5,772 bases of DNA from Chloroflexota bacterium (GTDB lineage Bacteria > Chloroflexota > Anaerolineae > Anaerolineales > Villigracilaceae), in NCBI GenBank assembly GCA_021812905.1, contig JAKAMM010000124.1, forward strand, positions 1-5,772. Direction: 5' to 3'. The notes under the pieces are model-generated. The model made no database searches and was not told the DNA's origin. It saw only the letters and a list, made by a program, of their open reading frames with translations. Positions 1-4,807 of the stretch are shown here, one piece after another (the first letter of the stretch is position 1; each line of letters begins with the position of its first letter). A program made the translations under genes and the position numbers.

Positions 1-1
1 A

Positions 2-877
2 CAAGTGGAAGGCTTCCGCGAAAAATATGGAATGGAGTTCCGCCATCCGCGTTTGGACGAGACGCCCGACGAAGGCTTGATCCGCGGCCACGAGTGGAAA
101 ATCTTCCCGCTCCTTCACCGCCGACATTTGTTCGCCGGTGTCGAGCATTTCCTGCTCTTTGACTTTTTTACCGCAAACGGAAGCGTGGACGAAAATGTCT
201 ATGCGTATTCAAACCGCTTCAACGACGAACGCGGACTTGTCATCTATCACAATAAATTCGCAGATGCGCACGGCTGGATAAAAACATCCGCGGCTTACCT
301 TGACAAAGGTTCAGGCGATTTGAGACAGAAGTCTCTCGCCGAAGGATTGGGATTACCGTTTGAAGGTTTTATGATTTTCAAAGATTACGTCTCGCATTTG
401 GAGCACATCCGCTCATGTGAAGAGTTGCGGAGTAAGGGGCTTTACATTGAGCTTGGCGCGTACCAACATCACGTATTTTTGGATTGGAGATTTGTGGATA
501 GTGATGAATGGAAAGCCGTGAAAGATTCACTGAACGGCGCGGGCGTGGAGTCCATGCAGTCAAAATATGATGAAATATTCGGGGAGAAAAAGGAAATCGT
601 TGCGAAAGAAGTGAAGGTCAAGAAGCCGCGCGAGAAAGCGGTAAAGAAAGAAGAAAGGGGAAAGAAGAAAGTTGTAAAGAAGTCCGCGCCGACAAAGAAA
701 AAATCTTCAGGCGCGAAAACTGCTGTCAAGAAAACTGTCGTAAAGAAAGCGACGGTAAAAAAGACAACGAAACCCGCCATTACAAAAAAGACCACCAAAC
801 CCAAAGCGGCGGTCAGGAAGAAACCTGCCGCGAAGAAATCAACTATCGGCAAAAAGGCAGGAAAACGCCCTAGCTAG
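2..877 (+). CDS. Alpha-amylase-family glycoside hydrolase, C-terminal part, with lysine-rich tail (5' partial)
   Basis: The reading frame is open from the first bases, and a GTG at position 5 is simply its second visible codon, so the gene starts upstream of the window. Residues about 25-190 (counted from that GTG) contain RGHEWKIFPLLHRRHLFAGVEHFLLFDFF, followed by VYAYSNRFNDERGLVIYHNKF and FLDWRF. I associate this block with the region after the catalytic barrel in alpha-amylase-like (GH13-type) proteins of Chloroflexota. The catalytic residues lie outside the window, so enzymatic activity cannot be judged here. Residues about 193-290 are a low-complexity tail, roughly one third lysine with alanine, valine, threonine and proline, resembling histone H1 or AlgP tails. 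The gene ends 13 bp from the oppositely oriented membrane-protein gene. No clear terminator is visible between them. The family assignment is from memory of similar proteins; the tail is directly visible. Confidence 0.6.
   Translation, partial: QVEGFREKYGMEFRHPRLDETPDEGLIRGHEWKIFPLLHRRHLFAGVEHFLLFDFFTANGSVDENVYAYSNRFNDERGLVIYHNKFADAHGWIKTSAAYLDKGSGDLRQKSLAEGLGLPFEGFMIFKDYVSHLEHIRSCEELRSKGLYIELGAYQHHVFLDWRFVDSDEWKAVKDSLNGAGVESMQSKYDEIFGEKKEIVAKEVKVKKPREKAVKKEERGKKKVVKKSAPTKKKSSGAKTAVKKTVVKKATVKKTTKPAITKKTTKPKAAVRKKPAAKKSTIGKKAGKRPS
581..874 (+). other. Lysine-rich, histone H1-like C-terminal tail
   Basis: This part of the preceding gene encodes about 98 residues with 36 lysines, in repeated short units such as VKK, TKK, KKP and AKK. 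It has almost no aromatic or acidic residues after its first third. Such tails are intrinsically disordered and usually bind nucleic acid or another polyanion. The reading frame and codon pattern continue without a break from the folded domain, so a sequencing artefact or frameshift is unlikely. Confidence 0.8.
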
Positions 878-890
878 TTTGATTGCGTTT

Positions 891-1250
891 TTATCGAGCG
901 CGAATCTCTTTTCTGTAAATCCAATTTACTAAAAACAGGATTCCCACCACGAATGGGATACCTGCCATCAAGACATATACGCTCCATGGCATTCCATGCG
1001 CTCTGGCAAAATAGGAGATCGCCCAACCGCCAAACAGCGCCGCGCCGATCCATTCCCATTTCCAGGCAAGTGCAATTGCAATCGCCAGCAGGATGGATGG
1101 GATCAAGTGCATGAATAACCCGACCACGGTTTCCCAAAAGCTGTAACCCTGGCCGAATATATCCAGCGCGAACAAACTTAGAAAAAGAATGAACAGGATG
1201 CCCATCAGGCGTGGTGTCCAAAACAGAGTTTGTTTAATAGGTTTGTTCAT
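891..1250 (-). CDS. Small four-helix membrane protein of unknown function
   Basis: The product is a 119-residue hydrophobic protein whose function I do not recognise. Four probable membrane helices can be read, numbering from the ATG at 1250: about 8-27 (after TLFWTPRL), 41-64, 66-81 and 88-109, ending in a short basic tail RKEIRAR. It would sit in the cytoplasmic membrane. An in-frame ATG lies six codons upstream at 1268, but the one at 1250 is preferred: GGAGG at 1256-1260 lies 5 nt before it, the upstream ATG has no ribosome binding site, and it overlaps a good -10 element. The gene is monocistronic, convergent with the glycosidase gene and divergent from the deacetylase gene. It may belong to one of the small DUF families of membrane proteins, but I cannot name one reliably. 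No catalytic motif is visible. Confidence 0.75.
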   Translation of the reverse strand: MNKPIKQTLFWTPRLMGILFILFLSLFALDIFGQGYSFWETVVGLFMHLIPSILLAIAIALAWKWEWIGAALFGGWAISYFARAHGMPWSVYVLMAGIPFVVGILFLVNWIYRKEIRAR

Positions 1251-1255
1251 GGCAT

Positions 1256-1260
1256 CCTCC
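1256..1260 (-). promoter_or_regulatory. Ribosome binding site deciding the start at 1250
   Basis: On the minus strand GGAGG lies 5 nt before the ATG at 1250. It falls inside the coding sequence that would be used from the upstream ATG at 1268, which has no such site. This is the main reason for choosing the shorter protein. Confidence 0.7.
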
Positions 1261-1266
1261 AGATTC

Positions 1267-1294
1267 ATCTTAGCACAGGTGAAAATTTATTCAA
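1267..1294 (-). promoter_or_regulatory. Promoter of the small membrane protein gene
   Basis: Read on the minus strand, TTGAAT (1289-1294) is followed after 16 bp by TAAGAT (1267-1272), with TGC directly before the -10, forming an extended -10. Transcription would begin near 1260, leaving about 10 nt of leader that consists mainly of the ribosome binding site. The -10 overlaps the upstream ATG at 1266-1268, so that ATG would not be in the transcript. Assigned by consensus match only. Confidence 0.5.
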
Positions 1295-1298
1295 GAGG

Positions 1299-1328
1299 TT
1301 GCCGATATTTTTGAATCTGTGGTTAAAT
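1299..1328 (+). promoter_or_regulatory. Candidate promoter of the PIG-L deacetylase gene
   Basis: TTGCCG (1299-1304) and TTAAAT (1323-1328) are 18 bp apart, with TGG directly before the -10. Transcription would start near 1335, right at the second in-frame ATG (1336) of the downstream gene, implying little or no leader. The -35 match is weak, so this is tentative. Confidence 0.3.
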
Positions 1329-2064
1329 GATTCTCATGCGCTACATTTATCTCTCCCCTCACCTTGACGATGCCGTGCTTTCCGCCGGCGGATTAATTTA
1401 CGAACAGACTCACGCTGGCATTCCAGTTGAAATCTGGACGATCATGTGCGGCTTCCCACCTGAAAATGAAGTCTCGCCTTTTGCAGAAGACATGCACATG
1501 CAATGGGGATTTTCATCAGCCAAAGAAACGGTCGAAAAACGACGCACGGAGAATGAGAATGCCGCGGCCATTGTAGGCGCGAAGGCCATCCATTTTGATT
1601 TTTTGGATTGCATTTACCGACGCGGCAAAAACGGAGAATGGCTTTATACGGAAAGTGTGTTTGATCCACCACTCGAAAGCGAAGCGGATTTGCCCGCCGA
1701 AATTGCCAGCACAATTGTCCTCCACCTCCAACCAGACGATGCGCTGGTCTGTCAACTAACAGTCGGCAATCACGTTGACCACGTCAGCGTGCGAAAGGCT
1801 GCCGAACTATTGGAGCGTCCGCTGATTTATGACGCCGATATTCCGTATTTGCTGAATCACCCCGATGAGCTAAGTTCGAAGACGGCTGGGATGAAAGAAA
1901 AGGTCCTTGCGGTCTCTGAAACCGGCCTAAAGTCGTGGCAGGAAGCGATAGCCGCGTATCCGTCCCAGATCGCGATGCTATTTGAAAATCCAGAACTGAT
2001 GCAGGAAAAGATGCGGGTATATTGGTCTGAGCATCAAGGCATCCGATTTTGGAAATTCGAATAG
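1327..2064 (+). CDS. PIG-L/LmbE-family N-acetylglucosaminyl deacetylase-like protein
   Basis: The product is a zinc-dependent amide hydrolase of the PIG-L (LmbE-like) family, which removes acetyl groups from N-acetylglucosamine-type substrates, as in mycothiol or bacillithiol synthesis and glycan modification. The N-terminal motif SPHLDDAVLSAGG supplies the expected metal ligands His12 and Asp15, with Asp14 as the likely general base. The second motif, HVDH at 149-152, supplies the third ligand, His152. At 245 residues it has the usual family length and no signal peptide, so it is probably cytoplasmic. The substrate cannot be told from the sequence, and no neighbouring thiol or glycan pathway gene helps. 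Neither start has a ribosome binding site. An in-frame ATG at 1336 gives MRYIYLSPHLDD, the usual family beginning, and fits a leaderless start, so the true protein may be three residues shorter. Confidence 0.88.
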   Translation: MILMRYIYLSPHLDDAVLSAGGLIYEQTHAGIPVEIWTIMCGFPPENEVSPFAEDMHMQWGFSSAKETVEKRRTENENAAAIVGAKAIHFDFLDCIYRRGKNGEWLYTESVFDPPLESEADLPAEIASTIVLHLQPDDALVCQLTVGNHVDHVSVRKAAELLERPLIYDADIPYLLNHPDELSSKTAGMKEKVLAVSETGLKSWQEAIAAYPSQIAMLFENPELMQEKMRVYWSEHQGIRFWKFE

Positions 2065-2081
2065 ACAAATAAGAGCGGGGC

Positions 2082-2110
2082 TTGATTCACACTTGAATCC
2101 ATGATATATT
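2082..2110 (+). promoter_or_regulatory. greA promoter (extended -10)
   Basis: TTGATT (2082-2087) and TATATT (2105-2110) are exactly 17 bp apart, and TGA directly precedes the -10, giving an extended -10. Transcription is expected near 2117, which leaves a leader of about 72 nt before greA. The spacer region contains the inverted pair GATTC (2084-2088) and GAATC (2095-2099), and GGGCTT/AAGCCC (2078-2083, 2111-2116) flank the core. These could be operator half-sites but are short enough to be chance. Confidence 0.6.
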
Positions 2111-2143
2111 AAGCCCGCCTTTGGAAATGCCAGAGGGACAACA

Positions 2144-2165
2144 TTGCATCCTGTACGGGATGCAA
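2144..2165 (+). other. Perfect 8-bp hairpin in the greA leader
   Basis: TTGCATCC (2144-2151) pairs completely with GGATGCAA (2158-2165) across a 6-nt loop. It lies between the predicted transcription start and the greA ribosome binding site. No T-run follows, so it is not an intrinsic terminator as it stands. It may be a leader stem affecting mRNA stability or translation, or a copy of a small dispersed palindrome. Confidence 0.6.
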
Positions 2166-2188
2166 ATTCTTTAGTAGGAATGCCCATT

Positions 2189-2656
2189 ATGACAACCAAA
2201 TTCCTGACCAAGGAAGGCTTCCAGAAACTTCAGGAAGAGCTCGATCATCTGCGTACTGCAAAACGACAGGAAGTGGCCGAGCGCTTACATGAAGCAATGG
2301 AAGGCGGGGAACTGATCGAGAATGCTGAATACGAAGCCGCCAAGAATGAACAGGCCTTTGTCGAAGGCCGCATTCAGGAACTGGAAATACTGCTGGCCTC
2401 GGCGCATCTCATCGAAGAAGACGACAAGAATCATAAAGGCGTCATCGCAATCGGCTCGACAGTTACTATTCAAGAACAAGGCTTCGAGGAAGAAAAATTT
2501 ACCATCGTCGGCGCGGCGGAAGCCAATCCACGCGAAGGTAAGATCTCGAACGAATCACCAATCGGCAAGGCTATTTTGGGCCATAAAGTCAGTGACGTGG
2601 TTCCGGTCGAGACCCCAAACGGCACATATAAAGTCAAGATCCTGAAGGTCAAGTAA
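2189..2656 (+). CDS. greA: Transcription elongation factor GreA
   Basis: GreA enters the secondary channel of stalled, backtracked RNA polymerase and stimulates cleavage of the extruded RNA 3' end. The 155-residue product has the usual length. Residues 1-75 form the antiparallel coiled coil, with the tip and following signature GGELIENAEYEAAKNEQ at 39-55. Residues about 80-155 form the FKBP-like domain, with GSTVTIQ, ISNESPIGKAILGHKVSD and a C-terminal YKVKILKV strand. At the tip, the position matching the E. coli metal-coordinating Asp41 is Glu41; Glu44 is kept. The ATG at 2189 is chosen because AGGA (2176-2179) lies 9 nt upstream and the protein then begins MTTKFLTKEGFQKL, as in the family. 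An ATG at 2180 and a TTG at 2144 in the same frame would add unusual residues, and the ATG at 2180 would abut the AGGA. The gene has its own promoter and a strong terminator. Confidence 0.95.
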   Translation: MTTKFLTKEGFQKLQEELDHLRTAKRQEVAERLHEAMEGGELIENAEYEAAKNEQAFVEGRIQELEILLASAHLIEEDDKNHKGVIAIGSTVTIQEQGFEEEKFTIVGAAEANPREGKISNESPIGKAILGHKVSDVVPVETPNGTYKVKILKVK

Positions 2657-2672
2657 GGGTTTATCCTTTCGC

Positions 2673-2722
2673 GGCCCCGCGCACCTTCGCCCCTACGGAG
2701 GCGGGCCGCGCGGGGTCTTTTT
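2673..2722 (+). terminator. Intrinsic terminator of greA
   Basis: GGCCCCGCGC (2673-2682) pairs with GCGCGGGGTC (2708-2717) through ten pairs, one of them G-U. The T-run at 2718-2722 follows directly. The 25-nt loop can fold further: CGCCCC (2688-2693) against GAGGCG (2698-2703) with one mismatch around a TACG loop. It sits 16 bp after the greA stop codon and should largely separate greA from lysS. Confidence 0.85.
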
Positions 2723-2742
2723 GTTTCACCACATCAACCTTT

Positions 2743-2766
2743 CCTCTCCCAAAAGGAGAGGGGGAG
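2743..2766 (+). promoter_or_regulatory. lysS ribosome binding site with abutting hairpin
   Basis: CCTCTCC (2743-2749) pairs perfectly with GGAGAGG (2755-2761) over a 5-nt loop. The purine run continues as GGGGAG (2761-2766), which serves as the Shine-Dalgarno sequence about 9 nt before the lysS ATG. The pyrimidine arm can alternatively pair, as TCTCCC (2745-2750), with GGGAGA (2762-2767), which would cover the ribosome binding site. I see no convincing promoter between the terminator and this element. Confidence 0.5.
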
Positions 2767-2775
2767 AAAACCGAA

Positions 2776-4293
2776 ATGGCAGATTACAACTCGCTCGAAA
2801 AAGTCCGGTTGCAAAAAATAGAAGAATTACGCGCTGCCGGCGTGGAGCCTTATCCCGCACGCGCCAGGCGCACGCATACCAGCGCACAGGCCATCGCCGA
2901 ATTTGCAACCGCTGAAAAGGACGGCAGAGAAGTCCAGGCTACATTGGCCGGACGTATCCGCGCCACGCGCGCCATGGGCAAGATTTCATTCGCCCACATC
3001 GAAGACGGCGCGGGCCGGATCCAATTGTTCCTGCGCATGAACGAACTGACTCAGGAACGTGTGGACTTCTTCAACAAGATGTTCGACATCGGAGACTTTA
3101 TTCAAGCCTCCGGCGTGATGTTCCGCACCAAGACCGGGGAAGCCACGCTGCATGTCCGCGACTTTAGCCTGCTCGCCAAATCCGTCAGCCCACTGCCCGC
3201 TGACAAAGACGTCTCACAGGAAGACGGCAGCGTTGTCCGTTACGCTGCACTCGAAGACCCCGAACTGCGCGCCCGCCAGCGTTACGCCGATTTGGCCGTC
3301 AACCCGGAAGTGCGCGAGACCTTCCGCAAACGTGCGGCGCTCATCAAGGCTTTGCGGGCTTTCCTCGACGACCACGATTTTCTCGAAGTCGAAACGCCCA
3401 TCCTTCAGCCACTTTACGGTGGTGCAGCAGCGCGTCCGTTCGTGACGCATCACAACGAACTCGAACAGGATATGTATTTACGCATCTCATTCGAGTTGTA
3501 TCTCAAACGGCTGCTGGTCGGGAATCTTGAACGCGTTTACGAAATCGGACGCGACTTCCGCAACGAGGGCGTCTCATTCAAACACAACCCGGAATTTACC
3601 CAGCTCGAATTTTATTGGGCCTACGCGGACTATTTACAGGTCATGGAATTGACCGAGCAAATGGTGGCTTATGCCGCCGAAAAAGTGACCGGCTCAACGA
3701 AAGTCAAATTCGGCGAGCACGAACTCGAATTCAAACCGCCCTGGCGCAGACTCGAAATGCGGCAGGGAATTCTGGAAGCCAGTGGCATTGACATCGCCGA
3801 ACACAAAACCGCCGCGGATTTATTCCAAGCCATCCGAGGCAAACACCCAAATAAGACTCCCGATCCGCACGCAACGCGCGGCAAGCAAATAGATTTTCTG
3901 CTCAGCGAATTCCTCGAACCGACTCTCATCCAGCCGACCTTCCTCTACAATTATCCGCGCGATATTTCGCCGCTGGCGAAATCCATGCCGGGCGATCCGC
4001 TGACGGTTGAACGCTTTGAAGGTTACGTGGCCGGCTTTGAATTATGCAATGCCTTTACCGAGTTGAACGATCCGCTCGATCAGGAACAACGTTTCCTCGA
4101 AATGGGACGTGACTACGCCGCCGATGACGAAGAGAAACATCCAATGGATGAAGATTATCTGCGCGCCATGCGCTACGGCATGCCGCCCAACGGCGGCTTC
4201 GGTATGGGCGTCGACCGTCTCGCCATGCTGCTGACGGACAAACATTCCATCCGCGAAGTTTTGTTATTTCCGGCTTCAAGGAAACAAGAATAA
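2776..4293 (+). CDS. lysS: Lysyl-tRNA synthetase, class II
   Basis: LysS activates lysine with ATP and attaches it to tRNA-Lys in the cytoplasm. The 505-residue product has the expected length. The N-terminal anticodon-binding OB-fold covers about 55-140 (LAGRIRATRAMGKISFAHIED). Class II motif 1 is around 205-225 (FLEVETPILQPLYGGAAARPF). Motif 2 is at 254-275 (YEIGRDFRNEG then HNPEFT), with Arg262 and Glu264. Motif 3 is at 474-482 (GFGMGVDRL), with Arg481 for ATP. The lysine pocket region reads RISFELYLKR (236-245) where E. coli has RIAPELYLKR; Glu240 is kept. ELCNAFTELNDPLDQ near 420 is also canonical. The ATG at 2776 has a purine-rich ribosome binding site. A strong terminator separates it from greA, and the next gene begins 5 nt after its stop. 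No truncation or frameshift is seen. Confidence 0.97.
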   Translation: MADYNSLEKVRLQKIEELRAAGVEPYPARARRTHTSAQAIAEFATAEKDGREVQATLAGRIRATRAMGKISFAHIEDGAGRIQLFLRMNELTQERVDFFNKMFDIGDFIQASGVMFRTKTGEATLHVRDFSLLAKSVSPLPADKDVSQEDGSVVRYAALEDPELRARQRYADLAVNPEVRETFRKRAALIKALRAFLDDHDFLEVETPILQPLYGGAAARPFVTHHNELEQDMYLRISFELYLKRLLVGNLERVYEIGRDFRNEGVSFKHNPEFTQLEFYWAYADYLQVMELTEQMVAYAAEKVTGSTKVKFGEHELEFKPPWRRLEMRQGILEASGIDIAEHKTAADLFQAIRGKHPNKTPDPHATRGKQIDFLLSEFLEPTLIQPTFLYNYPRDISPLAKSMPGDPLTVERFEGYVAGFELCNAFTELNDPLDQEQRFLEMGRDYAADDEEKHPMDEDYLRAMRYGMPPNGGFGMGVDRLAMLLTDKHSIREVLLFPASRKQE

Positions 4294-4298
4294 TTCTC

Positions 4299-4676
4299 GT
4301 GAAAAAATATTTTCTCTACATCGGCGACATTGTTGCCCTCGCCATCGTCACCATTGTTGGCTTCATCACACACGGAGAAGCCAACACGTCCTTCCTGCCG
4401 CGCATGGCCGCCGCCTTTATTCCATTGACCTTGAGTTGGTTCTTGCTCGCGCCGTGGTTTGGACTTTTCGATCCGGAAACCGCATCTGACTTCAAACAAC
4501 TCTGGCGGCCCGCCTTGGTAATGATCTTTGCGGGGTCACTGGCCGTAGTTTTGCGCGGACTGATCCTCAACGCATCCATCACCCCGATCTTTGGTGTGGT
4601 GTTCAGCACAACATCCGCGTTTGGGATGGTCGTCTGGCGCACAATCTATTCAATGATTAACCGCCAAGCGCGCTAA
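4299..4676 (+). CDS. DUF3054 family membrane protein
   Basis: The product is a 125-residue integral membrane protein that I place in the DUF3054 family, from the opening YIGDIVALAIVTIVGFITHG and the W-rich pattern TLSWFLLAPWFGLFD. The biochemical function of that family is unknown. Four hydrophobic helices are visible at about 4-24, 35-56, 69-91 and 95-116. The start is a GTG only 5 nt after the lysS stop, with no close ribosome binding site (AAGGAA lies much further upstream), so it is probably translated by coupling to lysS within one mRNA. The last five residues, NRQAR, and the stop codon are encoded by a short tandem repeat continuing into the intergenic DNA, so the C-terminus may have been altered by a repeat insertion. 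No active-site motif is visible. Confidence 0.8.
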   Translation: MKKYFLYIGDIVALAIVTIVGFITHGEANTSFLPRMAAAFIPLTLSWFLLAPWFGLFDPETASDFKQLWRPALVMIFAGSLAVVLRGLILNASITPIFGVVFSTTSAFGMVVWRTIYSMINRQAR

Positions 4677-4688
4677 GAACGCAAAGAA
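4657..4688 (+). repeat. Short tandem repeat CGCNAAGNN, preceded by TTAACCGC
   Basis: Three 9-bp units, CGCCAAGCG, CGCTAAGAA and CGCAAAGAA (4662-4688), lie in tandem after TTAACC. The stop codon TAA of the DUF3054 gene (4674-4676) is inside the second unit. The octamer TTAACCGC recurs at 4777-4784 in the same orientation, 120 bp away, and GCAAAG (4681-4686) has an inverted partner CTTTGC at 4734-4739. From general knowledge this resembles small dispersed repeats common in bacterial intergenic DNA; copy number cannot be seen in one window. Confidence 0.55.
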
Positions 4689-4736
4689 AATATTCTGCTC
4701 TTCCCAACATCTTCGTTTTTCAACCTTTATGCGCTT

Positions 4737-4760
4737 TGCCTGCACTGTGCCGCAGGCACA
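4737..4760 (+). other. Two overlapping alternative hairpins
   Basis: TGCCTGC (4737-4743) pairs perfectly with GCAGGCA (4752-4758) over an 8-nt loop. TGTGCC (4746-4751) alternatively pairs with GGCACA (4755-4760) over a 3-nt loop. The two folds share bases and exclude each other. They lie downstream of the lysS-DUF3054 transcript and upstream of the sigma-factor gene. There is no T-run directly after, so a standard intrinsic terminator is not supported. Confidence 0.45.
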
Positions 4761-4770
4761 CGTATGTCCT

Positions 4771-4800
4771 TTGTGTTTAACCGCTTTCGGATGATAAAAT
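4771..4800 (+). promoter_or_regulatory. Candidate promoter of the sigma-factor gene
   Basis: TTGTGT (4771-4776) and TAAAAT (4795-4800) are 18 bp apart, and TGA directly precedes the -10, making an extended -10. Transcription would begin near 4807, one or two bases before the ATG at 4808, suggesting a leaderless mRNA. An additional promoter recognised by the sigma factor itself, as is usual for ECF genes, could not be identified. Confidence 0.45.
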
Positions 4801-4807
4801 AATATCA

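Noticed and set aside
469..852. A 127-codon minus-strand frame that looks like a phenylalanine-rich hydrophobic protein.
   Set aside because: It is the antisense of the lysine-rich tail: AAA/AAG read backwards give TTT/CTT. It has no ribosome binding site and no plausible membrane-helix pattern.
2144..2188. Upstream in-frame greA starts (TTG at 2144, ATG at 2180).
   Set aside because: They add residues absent from typical GreA. The TTG lies within the leader hairpin, and the AGGA at 2176-2179 is spaced for the ATG at 2189, not for 2180.
3152..3453. Open frames on both strands inside lysS (plus strand 3152-3445, minus strand 3214-3453).
   Set aside because: They lie wholly within a well-conserved lysS region and have no ribosome binding sites or recognisable features; they are shadows of a GC-rich gene.
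4173..4642. Minus-strand frames of 108 codons opposite the end of lysS and the DUF3054 gene.
   Set aside because: The plus strand there encodes recognisable conserved proteins, and the minus frames show no domain, start signal or promoter.
4737..4760. The hairpin as an intrinsic terminator for the lysS-DUF3054 operon.
   Set aside because: No T-run follows the stem; the nearest T-run (4716-4720) lies before it.
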